NCBI GenBank assembly: GCA_031291115.1
Contig: JARLJQ010000030.1
Coordinates: forward strand, 1 to 48,436
Source: Legionella sp.
GTDB lineage: Bacteria; Pseudomonadota; Gammaproteobacteria; Legionellales; Legionellaceae
Direction: 5' to 3'
Length of the DNA: 48,436 nucleotides
The notes under the pieces were generated by a model. The model saw only the letters and a list, made by a program, of their open reading frames with translations. It was not told the origin of the DNA and made no database searches. Position numbers and translations under genes: made by a program. Each line of letters begins with the position of its first letter. Position 1 is the stretch's first letter. Of the stretch, positions 9,491 to 17,663 are shown in pieces.

Positions 9491-9519
9491 GTGCAACTCG
9501 AAGAGTAAAGCGTTATAAT
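9491..9519 (+). promoter_or_regulatory. Promoter for rph
   Basis: A perfect -10 hexamer TATAAT lies at 9514-9519, with a weak -35 GTGCAA (9491-9496) 17 bases upstream. The rph start codon follows 25 bases after the -10, with AGGA at 9534-9537. Confidence 0.6.
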
Positions 9520-9544
9520 CGCCTTTTTTAGCGAGGATTATCCA

Positions 9545-10252
9545 ATGCGCCCCAGTAATCGTGAATCGAATCAACTTCGTCCTATTAAATTAACCCGCAA
9601 TTATACCAAATATGCAGAAGGTTCTGTCCTTGTAGAATTTGGCGAAACAAAAGTCTTGTGTACGGCTTCTGTAATTGACGGTGTTCCTCGTTTTATTAAA
9701 GGAAAAAATCAGGGTTGGGTTACTTCAGAATACGGTATGCTGCCACGTGCAACGCATAGCCGTTCTGAACGTGAAGCCTGTAAAGGAAAGCAAGGCGGTC
9801 GCTCAATGGAAATTCAACGTCTTATCGGACGTTCATTACGAGCTTGTGTGGATTTAAAATTCTTAGGTGAACACACCTTAACGCTGGATTGCGACGTACT
9901 GCAGGCAGATGGTGGAACACGTACCGCAGCCATTACTGGTGCTTGTGTTGCAATGCGTGATGCAATCAGCTGGATGGTTGATCGTGAAAAAATCCGTAAA
10001 ATGCCTCCTTTTAATTTTATCGCGGCCGTTTCTGTAGGTCTTTATAGAGGACAACCTGTTCTTGATTTAGATTATGCTGAAGACGTGCTTGCAGATACAG
10101 ATATGAACGTGGTTATGGATGAATCAGGTAACTTCATTGAAATTCAAGGCACTGCGGAAGACAAAAACTTCACTCGTGATCAATTGAATACAATGCTTGG
10201 TCTGGCTGAAATTGGAATTCCACAGTTAATTGAATTACAAAAGAACGCTTAG
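9545..10252 (+). CDS. rph: Ribonuclease PH
   Basis: RNase PH is a phosphate-dependent 3'-to-5' exoribonuclease that trims tRNA 3' ends. The 235-residue protein begins [14 protein letters not shown] and has [41 protein letters not shown], and the phosphate-binding region [14 protein letters not shown]. Length matches the family (about 238). It is divergently transcribed from yicC, a common arrangement, and is followed by a strong perfect hairpin. Confidence 0.96.
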   Translation: MRPSNRESNQLRPIKLTRNYTKYAEGSVLVEFGETKVLCTASVIDGVPRFIKGKNQGWVTSEYGMLPRATHSRSEREACKGKQGGRSMEIQRLIGRSLRACVDLKFLGEHTLTLDCDVLQADGGTRTAAITGACVAMRDAISWMVDREKIRKMPPFNFIAAVSVGLYRGQPVLDLDYAEDVLADTDMNVVMDESGNFIEIQGTAEDKNFTRDQLNTMLGLAEIGIPQLIELQKNA

Positions 10253-10290
10253 TAAATCATTACCACCGAACACGTTCAGACTCTAAAAGC

Positions 10291-10318
10291 TGTCGTCCCC
10301 GCGCAGGCGGGGACGACA
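10291..10318. repeat. Perfect 12-bp hairpin between rph and pilT
   Basis: TGTCGTCCCCGC (10291-10302) and GCGGGGACGACA (10307-10318) form a perfect 12-bp stem around the loop GCAG. It lies between the convergent ends of rph and pilT. There is no T run on either strand, so it may be a palindromic repeat unit that doubles as a bidirectional transcription barrier. Confidence 0.7.
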
Positions 10319-10342
10319 AATCAACAGCAAGCCCCACTCTTC

Positions 10343-11377
10343 CTAAAACAAACTCTTATCAATCGCCGCAGCGTTCGCCACATGCTTTGAAATAATATTT
10401 TTATTAACCAACTCCACCAAATGTTGATCCAGAGTTTGCATTCCTTTAGCTTGTCCCGTCTGAATAGAAGAAAACATTTGCGCTACCTTATCTTCACGAA
10501 TCAAATTACGAATAGCTCCAGTACAAATCATGATTTCCAAAGCAGCAACTCGTCCGCCGCCATTTTTCTTCAACAAAGTCTGCGCAATTACCGCTTGTAA
10601 GGACTCAGAAAGCATTGATCGTACCATCGATTTTTCCTCTGCAGGAAAGACATCAATAATTCGGTTAATGGTTTTAGTGGCCGAATTGGTATGCAAGGTT
10701 CCAAAGACCAAATGCCCTGTTTCTGCCGCAGTCATAGCCAAACGAATGGTTTCCAGATCCCGTAACTCCCCTACTAAAATAACATCAGGGTCTTCACGTA
10801 AGGCCGAGCGTAAGGCTGCATTAAAGCTGTGAGTGTCCTTATGGACCTCTCGTTGATTCACCAGACATTTTTTACTGGGGTGTACGAATTCAACAGGATC
10901 CTCAACTGTTAAAATATGCTCATACCGAGAAGCGTTAATGTAATCAATCATAGCAGCTAAAGTCGTACTTTTACCCGAGCCAGTAGGACCTGTTACCAGG
11001 ACCAATCCTTTTGAGAAACTGCACATCTCTTCAAAAATTGGCGGTAAATCCAAATCATTCATGCTTAATATAAGAGAAGGAATCGTGCGAAATACAGCCC
11101 CTGCTCCACGTGTATGGTTAAACACGTTAACCCTGAAACGTGCCAGATTGGCAATCTCAAAAGAAAAATCGGTTTCTAAAAACTCTTCAAATTCTTTTCT
11201 TTGGCGATCGTTCATGACGTCATAGAGGATTTTGATAACGTCTTTATGTTCTAAAGCGGGTAGATTAATTCTACGTAAATCACCATCTACACGAATCATG
11301 GGCGGTAAGCCTGCAGATAAATGCAAATCTGAAGATTTATTTTTTACTGAGAACGCCAATAACTCTGCTATATCCAT
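10343..11377 (-). CDS. pilT: Type IV pilus retraction ATPase PilT
   Basis: PilT is the hexameric cytoplasmic motor that depolymerises type IV pili, powering twitching and DNA uptake. The 344-residue protein has SSDLHLSAG near the N-terminus, Walker A GPTGSGKST (about 131-139), the Asp box, Walker B DPDVILVGELRD, the His box TGHLVFGTLHTNS, and the PilT-specific C-terminal AIRNLIRE. It is divergent from yggS, as in many gammaproteobacteria, and separate from the pilMNOPQ operon at 31960-36880. Confidence 0.97.
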   Translation of the reverse strand: MDIAELLAFSVKNKSSDLHLSAGLPPMIRVDGDLRRINLPALEHKDVIKILYDVMNDRQRKEFEEFLETDFSFEIANLARFRVNVFNHTRGAGAVFRTIPSLILSMNDLDLPPIFEEMCSFSKGLVLVTGPTGSGKSTTLAAMIDYINASRYEHILTVEDPVEFVHPSKKCLVNQREVHKDTHSFNAALRSALREDPDVILVGELRDLETIRLAMTAAETGHLVFGTLHTNSATKTINRIIDVFPAEEKSMVRSMLSESLQAVIAQTLLKKNGGGRVAALEIMICTGAIRNLIREDKVAQMFSSIQTGQAKGMQTLDQHLVELVNKNIISKHVANAAAIDKSLF

Positions 11378-11401
11378 GGCTCAATTATTCCTAAAAAAAT
11401 T

Positions 11402-11568
11402 CCCGTCATCCAGAGCACAGCGAAGGACCTCCTTTCAAATAGCGCCGAGCCACCTTCAGGAGATCCTTCGCTGCACTCAATTCCCCGTCATCCAGAGCGC
11501 AGCGAAGGACCTCCTCTCCAATAGCACCAAGCCACCTTCAGGAGATCCTTCGCTGTGCTCTGGACGAC
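11402..11568. repeat. Tandem pair of family B palindromic repeats
   Basis: Two ~83-bp palindromes lie in tandem at about 11404-11480 and 11486-11568. Each has arms of the type CATCCAGAGCGCAGCGAAGG and GGAGATCCTTCGCTGTGCTC around a loop containing CCGAGCCACC or CCAAGCCACC. The first copy has lost its outer right end where it joins the second. Related copies lie at 13882-13967 and 28678-28760. They fill most of the 280-bp gap between pilT and yggS and have no coding capacity. Confidence 0.75.
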
Positions 11569-11657
11569 TATCACTTAGATTAGCGTAGGAAATGATGCTC
11601 GGCAAACATTGTTTCTTTTGCTATTGTTACACTTTTACCCAGAGTACCTACCACCCT

Positions 11658-12344
11658 ATGAATATTTGTCACAATTTAAATCACATCACCCAAGTTATAA
11701 ACCAAACAGCTTTGGAATGTAATCGAGCACCGAGTGATATTTTATTATTAGCAGTCAGTAAACAACAAAATGCTGCAGCCATTACAGAGGCATTTCAGCA
11801 AGGAATTAAAAATTTTGGTGAGAATTACTATCAAGAAGCGCTACAAAAAATAACCGAATTACATCATTTACCTTTGCGCTGGCATTTTATAGGCCCTATT
11901 CAAAGCAATAAAACCAAAGGCATCGCCAGTCATTTCAGCTGGGTACACAGCGTAGATCGCTTAAAAATTGCCAAACTGCTTAGTGAGCAGCGACCTGCAA
12001 ATTTAGAACCACTCAATATCTGTCTGCAAATTAATTTATTAGACGAACAAAGCAAATCAGGCATTCCACCAGAACAAGCCCATGAATTAGTACAGGCAGT
12101 CAGTCAATTACCCAATTTAAGACTGCGAGGCCTGATGACGATTCCACCACCAGAACATGATCCACAAAAACAATACGAAGTATTCATGCAGCTGAATCAG
12201 CTGCTGCATTCTTTAAATCAGGGATTAGGGTTAAAAATGGATACTTTATCAATGGGAATGAGTGATGATTTAGCTCCAGCAATCAAAGCAGGTGCGACCA
12301 TCGTTCGAATTGGACGCGCTATTTTTGGTGAGCGACAAAGCTAA
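11658..12344 (+). CDS. yggS: PLP homeostasis protein YggS (PLPBP)
   Basis: YggS binds pyridoxal phosphate without known catalysis and affects PLP and amino-acid homeostasis. The 228-residue protein has LLLAVSKQQ carrying the PLP lysine, GENYYQEALQK, RWHFIGPIQSNK, LRGLMTIPP and the C-terminal SMGMSDDLAPAIKAGATIVRIGRAIFG. The frame extends 22 codons upstream, but the ATG at 11658 (MNICHNLNHI) fits the family start; its ribosome site is weak. It is followed by yggT. In many relatives proC lies between or beside them; here proC is 15 kb away. Confidence 0.94.
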   Translation: MNICHNLNHITQVINQTALECNRAPSDILLLAVSKQQNAAAITEAFQQGIKNFGENYYQEALQKITELHHLPLRWHFIGPIQSNKTKGIASHFSWVHSVDRLKIAKLLSEQRPANLEPLNICLQINLLDEQSKSGIPPEQAHELVQAVSQLPNLRLRGLMTIPPPEHDPQKQYEVFMQLNQLLHSLNQGLGLKMDTLSMGMSDDLAPAIKAGATIVRIGRAIFGERQS

Positions 12345-12393
12345 TGTCCCTTGATATACTAGGGTCTTTTGACATCAATTAAGGCAAAAAAGC

Positions 12394-12966
12394 ATGTCAG
12401 GTTTAACCGTAGTTGCATTATTTGTTGTTTCATTATTTTTTTCATTATTTATTTACAGTCTTTGGCTGCGAATCGCCCTGCGCTATTTTCGTATCAGCTT
12501 CCTGAATCCTTTAAGCCAACTGATTCATACAGTAACTGATCCATTGGTTAACCCTGTTCAATCGCTATTAAAAACCAAAAAACCTGGTCAGAAATACGAC
12601 ATTGCGGCGTTTGTTGTCTTAATTGTGGTGGAAGTAATTAAAATAAACATCATTAGTCTGCTTGCGTTTCAAACCATTATGCCTTTTTGGTATTTTCTGG
12701 CTTACGTGTTAGCTGATTTAGTCATCCAACCTTGTGATCTACTTTTCTATGCTATTTTAATTCGCCTGGTTTTAAGTTTTACAAATCCTGGTTTGAGAAG
12801 TCCAATCGCTGATTTTTTATATATTTTAACCGAACCCCTTTTGAAATTTGGTAGAAAAATCATTCCAGTTATTGCAGGTTTTGATTTTTCCCCAATGTTC
12901 ATGCTCATGCTTCTCAAAGTAGTTACTTTATTCATTAGTGCCAACCTGCCCTGGAGATTATTGTAA
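12394..12966 (+). CDS. yggT: YggT family integral membrane protein
   Basis: YggT proteins are small inner-membrane proteins of poorly defined role, linked to osmotic stress or cell shape in some bacteria. The 190-residue product has the doubled YggT layout: two halves, each with LR.ALRYFRISFLNPLSQLIHTVTDPL-like and LIRLVLSFTNPGLRSPIADFLYILTEPLLK-like segments after a hydrophobic helix. It has about four to five membrane spans. AAGG lies nine bases before the ATG. It is 49 bp after yggS, so co-transcription is likely. Confidence 0.9.
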   Translation: MSGLTVVALFVVSLFFSLFIYSLWLRIALRYFRISFLNPLSQLIHTVTDPLVNPVQSLLKTKKPGQKYDIAAFVVLIVVEVIKINIISLLAFQTIMPFWYFLAYVLADLVIQPCDLLFYAILIRLVLSFTNPGLRSPIADFLYILTEPLLKFGRKIIPVIAGFDFSPMFMLMLLKVVTLFISANLPWRLL

Positions 12967-13010
12967 TAAGAACTATACTTAGTGTAGGAAAAAGCTACAA
13001 GGATGAGATC

Positions 13011-13568
13011 ATGAAATTGATTTATAAAGCCAGCTTGGCATTATTTATTTTGCCTTATAGCCTGTATGCTGATCAATCACTCTATTGCCCACAAAACCAT
13101 GCGTACATCAATATTGGTATGACAGTGGATCAAGTGATCGCAGCCTGCGGTCAACCTGCAAGCCAACAAGAATCAAATCAACCAGTGACCCAAAAAATTC
13201 CAGTGCAGCAACTGATATATAATAATATAGGTACTAGCACTGCTTTTTATGGTGTATGGAATCTTCCCACAGGATCAGGTGGTGCGCAGCTTGAAATTGA
13301 TATCGTTAATAAAAAAGTGAAAAACATTCGCCTAAATAGCTCAGACAGCAATGCAGCGTCTATTTGTGGTGGGAACAGCATTCAAATAGGCGACCCCGTA
13401 GAAAAAGTCTATTATTCTTGCGGCAGTCCTTCTGTAACAAATAACAGCTACATTAACGAAATAGTGCCAACAGCGCAAAAACCCCAAGTATGGATCTATC
13501 AACCAGGTCAATATCAGCCTGCAGTAACCTTGACTTTTGTTGATGGCAGACTACAATCCATCAATTAA
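13011..13568 (+). CDS. Exported DUF2845-like protein with two repeats
   Basis: The 185-residue protein has a signal peptide of about 20 residues (MKLIYKASLALFILPYSLYA) and is therefore exported, probably periplasmic. The mature part holds two copies of a short BamE/DUF2845-like motif: INIGMTVDQVIAACGQP and IQIGDPVEKVYYSCGSP. A cysteine precedes each (LYCPQN, SICGGN), so two disulfides are possible. The second half ends in a beta-rich VTLTFVDGRLQSIN typical of this fold. AAGGATGAG lies just before the ATG. It is probably followed in an operon by the next small gene. Function is not known; assignment is by motif only. Confidence 0.7.
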   Translation: MKLIYKASLALFILPYSLYADQSLYCPQNHAYINIGMTVDQVIAACGQPASQQESNQPVTQKIPVQQLIYNNIGTSTAFYGVWNLPTGSGGAQLEIDIVNKKVKNIRLNSSDSNAASICGGNSIQIGDPVEKVYYSCGSPSVTNNSYINEIVPTAQKPQVWIYQPGQYQPAVTLTFVDGRLQSIN

Positions 13569-13588
13569 TTTATTGAGGTATTAACCAG

Positions 13589-13870
13589 ATGGCTGAAACG
13601 ATAGATGACATCACTATTGCATATAGTGAAAACGGCGTAGAAACAACCAAAGAGCTTGATAAACAAATATTAAGCAAAGGGGCTTGGACTACCATTATGT
13701 TTAAATATCAAGATTGGGATAATGCCAAGAATGATTTTGGCCCAGTCAAATTCGCCATCAGACGTTATCAAAAACGTAACAACCAATACTCACAAAAATC
13801 TAAATTCAATATTTCTAGTGCGGATCAAGCTCAAAAAATGGTTGATATTTTGAATAGTTGGTTGAAGTAG
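13589..13870 (+). CDS. Small conserved protein of unknown function
   Basis: A 93-residue soluble protein with no signal peptide and no membrane segment. The core (LSKGAWTTIMFKYQDWD, FGPVKFAIRRYQKRNNQY, SKFNISSADQAQKMVDILNSW) resembles a small conserved bacterial protein I have seen unnamed in many genomes. Basic and aromatic residues in the middle suggest a beta-rich fold followed by one helix. It starts 20 bp after the preceding gene, with GAGG ten bases before the ATG. No function can be given. Confidence 0.7.
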   Translation: MAETIDDITIAYSENGVETTKELDKQILSKGAWTTIMFKYQDWDNAKNDFGPVKFAIRRYQKRNNQYSQKSKFNISSADQAQKMVDILNSWLK

Positions 13871-13881
13871 GTAATACAACG

Positions 13882-13967
13882 CCGTCATCCAGAGCGTAGC
13901 GAAGGACCTCCCTTCAAATGGCACCGAGCCACATTCAGGAGGTCCTTCGCTACGCTCTGGACGACGG
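13882..13967. repeat. Family B palindromic repeat
   Basis: An 86-bp palindrome with arms CGTCATCCAGAGCGTAGCGA and TCGCTACGCTCTGGACGACG around a loop carrying CACCGAGCCACA. The arms are almost perfectly complementary. It lies between two convergent genes, where it could act as a bidirectional terminator. It is the same family as 11402-11568 and 28678-28760. Confidence 0.78.
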
Positions 13968-13974
13968 AATCGTT

Positions 13975-15030
13975 TTACTCCACCCACTCCAACGCAGCAT
14001 GAGAACGTACAAAATAATCCGCCACCATGTGCTCAGTAACCAAATCCAAGCGATCAGGATGCCATTTTGGCTTTTTATCTTTATCAATTAATAAAGCCCT
14101 GACTCCTTCATAAAAATCATTACCGTGCATGAAATGGCTGACCATGTCGTAATCCATTTGCAAACACTGCTCCAAACTTAATCCTTTGGCTTTGTGAAGT
14201 TGCTCCAGAGTGATCTTCAAACTTAAAGGTGATTTTTGCGATAAAGCATTATCAACACTTACTGGCCATACACCAGAAGTATCCTGCAAAGAAGCTTTAA
14301 TCATTTCTATAGAAGAATGTGCAAAACACACATTAATCGCAGGCTTAATCTGGCTTGGATCAGATTCTGAAGGAGCTAATGAATACTCACGTAAACACTT
14401 ATCAACCTCCTCCATTGCATTTTCGGATAAATCTTTTTTCTTTAAGGCATTGAGCAAAGAAGTCATCTGATCTGAGGCAACAACCGCCTTAACAAGTTTC
14501 GCTTTCAACGCATCATACGCCCCCAAACGGTTTCCAGTTAAACCTAAATAAACACCTAAAGAACCAGGGCAACGTGTTAATAAATAGCTCGCACCAATAT
14601 CAGGAAAAAAGCCAATACTCGTTTCTGGCATGGCAAAAACAAAATGATCGCTAGCAACTGGATGGCTTCCGTGCATGGAAATGCCTACTCCACCACCCAT
14701 CACCATACCATCAATTAACGAAATGTAAGGTTTACCAAAATTATGAATAAACTGATTTAAGCGATACTCATGCCAAAAAAACTGCATTTGTTCGGAATCG
14801 TTTAATCTGCCGGAATAATAAAGCGATCGCACATCACCGCCAGCGCAAAAAGCGCTGCCAGGAGCTGCCTGAATCACTACAGCGCGGACGCTGTCATCGT
14901 GTTTCCAAAGACTTAATTGCCGCTGCATTGCCAGAATCATTGATAAAGTCAAAGCATTTAATGCCCCAGGGCGGTTTAACAAAATTAATCCCAGCTGGCC
15001 TTCTTTTGTAAAAAGAACTTCTTCAGTCAT
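13975..15030 (-). CDS. 3-hydroxyisobutyryl-CoA hydrolase (enoyl-CoA hydratase family)
   Basis: Crotonase-fold thioesterase that releases 3-hydroxyisobutyrate from its CoA ester in valine breakdown. Diagnostic segments are NRPGALNALTL, GSAFCAGGDVR, the oxyanion-hole GMVMGGGVGISMHG, and MPETSIGFFPDIGASYLL, the last typical of this hydrolase branch. The 351-residue length fits it (crotonases are about 260). The ATG at 15028-15030 is chosen because AAGGGA is eight bases upstream; another ATG at 15036 is too close to it. The start lies two bases after the preceding enoyl-CoA hydratase stop codon, so the genes are coupled. Confidence 0.9.
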   Translation of the reverse strand: MTEEVLFTKEGQLGLILLNRPGALNALTLSMILAMQRQLSLWKHDDSVRAVVIQAAPGSAFCAGGDVRSLYYSGRLNDSEQMQFFWHEYRLNQFIHNFGKPYISLIDGMVMGGGVGISMHGSHPVASDHFVFAMPETSIGFFPDIGASYLLTRCPGSLGVYLGLTGNRLGAYDALKAKLVKAVVASDQMTSLLNALKKKDLSENAMEEVDKCLREYSLAPSESDPSQIKPAINVCFAHSSIEMIKASLQDTSGVWPVSVDNALSQKSPLSLKITLEQLHKAKGLSLEQCLQMDYDMVSHFMHGNDFYEGVRALLIDKDKKPKWHPDRLDLVTEHMVADYFVRSHAALEWVE

Positions 15031-15032
15031 GA

Positions 15033-15809
15033 TCATCTTCCCTTAAATTGAGCTGCCCGCTTACCAAGAAAAGCAGAAACGCCCTCTTGCTTGTCCTCAG
15101 TGGCGCATATTTTTGCAAAATGAACCGCTTCCAAATGCAACGCATCCGTCAACGATAAATCATAACCGTGATCAATAACTTCCATCACTCCAGCAACAGC
15201 AAGTGGCGCCATACTTAAAATACCCTGCAGCAGTGTTTTTCCGTGAGCCAATAAAGTTTCAGGCTCAACTACTTCACTGACCAAGCCCCAGTTCAATGCA
15301 GTTTCTGCATTAATAAATCGACCTGTCAGACATAAATCCAAAGCACGTCCTTTACCAATTAAACGTGCCAGACGTTGTGTGCCACCGTAACCTGGAATTA
15401 CCCCAAGTTTCACTTCAGGCTGGCCAAATTGCGCTTTGGTAGACGCAATTCTCAATGTTGCAGAAACAGCTAATTCACAACCACCACCAAAAGCAAAGCC
15501 ATTTACTACCGCTAATGAAGGCTTGCCCATAGTTTCCAGCAAGCGAAATACTTCCTGGCCATAACAAGCAAATTCATAACCTGTTTGAGCATTACACTCC
15601 GCCAATCGGCTGATGTCAGCGCCCGCACAAAATGCTTTGCCGCTACCAGTTATTATAATGGCTTTAACATCTGAATTTGTTTTAGCTGCCTTTAATAAAT
15701 CGGCCAAAGTGGCTAATACTTCAGTGCTCAAAGCATTTAATTTATCAGGTCTGTTTAAAGTAAGTAGTAAAATTCCCTGGTTGTCTAATTCATGTTCAAT
15801 CAAATTCAT
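15033..15809 (-). CDS. Enoyl-CoA hydratase
   Basis: Crotonase-family hydratase that adds water across a 2-enoyl-CoA; here it probably acts on methacrylyl-CoA in valine breakdown. The 258-residue protein has NRPDKLNALS, GSGKAFCAGADI, and both family glutamates: one in FGGGCELAVS and one in FGQPEVKLGVIPGYGGTQRL. A GGAG lies seven bases before the ATG at 15807-15809; the frame is open 16 codons further upstream. It lies between the acyl-CoA dehydrogenase (26 bp) and the hydrolase. Substrate is inferred from neighbours only. Confidence 0.9.
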   Translation of the reverse strand: MNLIEHELDNQGILLLTLNRPDKLNALSTEVLATLADLLKAAKTNSDVKAIIITGSGKAFCAGADISRLAECNAQTGYEFACYGQEVFRLLETMGKPSLAVVNGFAFGGGCELAVSATLRIASTKAQFGQPEVKLGVIPGYGGTQRLARLIGKGRALDLCLTGRFINAETALNWGLVSEVVEPETLLAHGKTLLQGILSMAPLAVAGVMEVIDHGYDLSLTDALHLEAVHFAKICATEDKQEGVSAFLGKRAAQFKGR

Positions 15810-15834
15810 CAAGTAACTCCTGTTAACAAAAAAA

Positions 15835-16989
15835 TCAGCCCAATACAAGCTCTTCATCCAAGCTTGCCTTGGCTACAATTTCACGCATAATCTCATTAGT
15901 GCCCTCAAGAATTTGATGTACTCTTAAATCCCTGAATATGCGCTCAATATGGTAATCACGTAAATAACCATACCCCCCATGCAACTGCATGGCCTTATCA
16001 CTAATCTGAAAAGCTACATCAGTAGCCAAACGCTTCGCCATGGCACAATACATTGGCGCTCGTGGATCATTGGTATCCATAGCATTTGCCGCGCGATAAA
16101 CCATTAAACGTGCTGTTTCATATTCAGTGAGCATGTCTGCAAAATAAAATCTCAAGGCTTGAATACTTTTTAATGGCTTCTTAAATTGTTTGCGTTCACG
16201 CATGTAATGCTGAGTTAAACGCAGGCAAGCCAATGCGCCGCCCAAAGAACAAGAAGCAATATTCACCCGTCCACCATTTAAGGCATTCAATGCAATTTTA
16301 AAACCCATGCCCTCTTCACCTACACGGTTTGTGATAGGAACACGGCAATTTTCAAAATAAAGCATACAGGTCGGTTGATTGCGCCAACCCATTTTTTTTT
16401 CTAATTTACCAAAGCTTAAACCCGGAGTATCTTTTTCAACTAATAAAGAACTGATGCCATGATGTGATTCATCACCAGTGCGCACCATACATAAATAAAC
16501 ATCACTAACAGAACCACCAGAAATAAACGCTTTAGAACCATTCAGCACATAATAATCACCATCTTTTACAGCTTTAGTTCTTAAAGAAGCAGCATCTGAA
16601 CCGGCCTCAGGTTCCGTTAGGCAATAACTGGATAAAACTTCCATAGACGTTAATTTAGGACCCCACTTGGCTCGTAGCTCTGGAGAGGCGTAACGGTCGA
16701 CCAGTGAGGTCACCATATTGTGTATAGAAAGATAGGCACTGGTGCTGATGCAGCCCGTTGCCAATTGCTCGAATAATAATGCAGAATCCAAACGCGTTAA
16801 TTGCGCCCCACCAATATCTTCGCGCGCCATAATACCGGCCATACCTAAGGCCGCGGCTTCTCGTAATACATCAATAGGAAAATGGCTGTCGTCATCCCAA
16901 CTGTCTGCCATAGGAGCTAATTTATCACGTGCAAAATCTGACGCCATCTCACGAATAGCCAAATGTTCTACAGTAAATTCAAAATCCAT
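15835..16989 (-). CDS. Acyl-CoA dehydrogenase, isobutyryl-CoA dehydrogenase-like
   Basis: FAD flavoenzyme that oxidises an acyl-CoA to 2-enoyl-CoA and passes electrons to EtfAB. The 384-residue protein has YCLTEPEAGSDAASL, NGSKAFISGG, GGRVNIASCSLG, RKQFKKPL, QLHGGYGYLRDY and the C-terminal HQILEGTNEIMR bearing the catalytic base region. The C-terminal motif and the two following crotonases point to isobutyryl-CoA (valine). AAGGATGG precedes the ATG. A malonic or methylmalonic semialdehyde dehydrogenase gene (mmsA), often nearby, is not in this window. Confidence 0.9.
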   Translation of the reverse strand: MDFEFTVEHLAIREMASDFARDKLAPMADSWDDDSHFPIDVLREAAALGMAGIMAREDIGGAQLTRLDSALLFEQLATGCISTSAYLSIHNMVTSLVDRYASPELRAKWGPKLTSMEVLSSYCLTEPEAGSDAASLRTKAVKDGDYYVLNGSKAFISGGSVSDVYLCMVRTGDESHHGISSLLVEKDTPGLSFGKLEKKMGWRNQPTCMLYFENCRVPITNRVGEEGMGFKIALNALNGGRVNIASCSLGGALACLRLTQHYMRERKQFKKPLKSIQALRFYFADMLTEYETARLMVYRAANAMDTNDPRAPMYCAMAKRLATDVAFQISDKAMQLHGGYGYLRDYHIERIFRDLRVHQILEGTNEIMREIVAKASLDEELVLG

Positions 16990-17068
16990 AAACCATCCTT
17001 AGAAAATTTGTGTATAACAATACCCTTAATATACTATTATTACTAATTTTTCATCGCCATAGAAGACT

Positions 17069-17611
17069 ATGTTTCAAAAATTACCTCGTGAATTTTACGA
17101 ACGCGATACCATAACTGTTGCTAAAGAACTTTTGGGTAAATACCTTATTCATCAACAATATATAGGAAAAATCGTTGAGGTCGAAGCTTATATTGGCCAA
17201 CATGATTTAGCCTCTCATACATCCAAAGGTTTGACTCCCAGAACCAAGGTCATGTTTGGCCCTGCAGGACATGCTTATGTGTATATGATTTATGGAATGT
17301 ACTATTGCACCAACATAGTCACCGAAACAGAAGGCATAGGTTCAGGCGTATTACTCCGCGCTCTGGAACCCATCAAAAATATTCAAGGACGCACTCAAGG
17401 CCCAGGACTGCTTTCCAGAGCCATGCACATAGACAAACAACTAAACGCTCATGATTTAACCAGCGACTCCTTTTATATCGCGGCACTAGAAAATCAGGAT
17501 GCGCTTAGCATTATCGAAAAACCAAGAATTGGTGTGGATTATGCCAAAGAATGGGCGGATAAATTACTGCGTTTTTATATCAAAGATAATGCTTTTATTT
17601 CCAAGCCATAA
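17069..17611 (+). CDS. 3-methyladenine DNA glycosylase (AAG/MPG family)
   Basis: Base-excision repair glycosylase that removes alkylated purines such as 3-methyladenine. The 180-residue protein has the family core: LGKYLIH, IVEVEAYIG with the catalytic glutamate, DLASHTSKG, KVMFGPAGHAYVYMIYGMYYC, VLLRALEP and GPGLLSRAM. It ends at IGVDYAKEW.DKLLRFYI. Length is in range for bacterial members (about 180-210). AGAAG lies just before the ATG. It is divergent from the acyl-CoA dehydrogenase and 52 bp upstream of recQ, another repair gene, so possibly co-transcribed. Confidence 0.94.
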   Translation: MFQKLPREFYERDTITVAKELLGKYLIHQQYIGKIVEVEAYIGQHDLASHTSKGLTPRTKVMFGPAGHAYVYMIYGMYYCTNIVTETEGIGSGVLLRALEPIKNIQGRTQGPGLLSRAMHIDKQLNAHDLTSDSFYIAALENQDALSIIEKPRIGVDYAKEWADKLLRFYIKDNAFISKP

Positions 17612-17663
17612 TGTTATGATTGCCAGTATTAAGTGCTTGTAAAAAATAATAAAGAAAAATCAC

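Noticed and set aside
11402..11568. CRISPR-like repetition
   Set aside because: Only two units, each palindromic and with variable loops, with no regularly spaced unique spacers and no cas genes.
11232..11588. 118-codon plus-strand frame running from antisense pilT through the repeats
   Set aside because: It is part shadow of pilT and part palindromic repeat translation; the product is repetitive and unlike any protein.
13790..13987. 65-codon minus-strand frame over the family B repeat
   Set aside because: It is translated mostly from the palindrome and from the antisense of the 93-residue gene, with no start signals.
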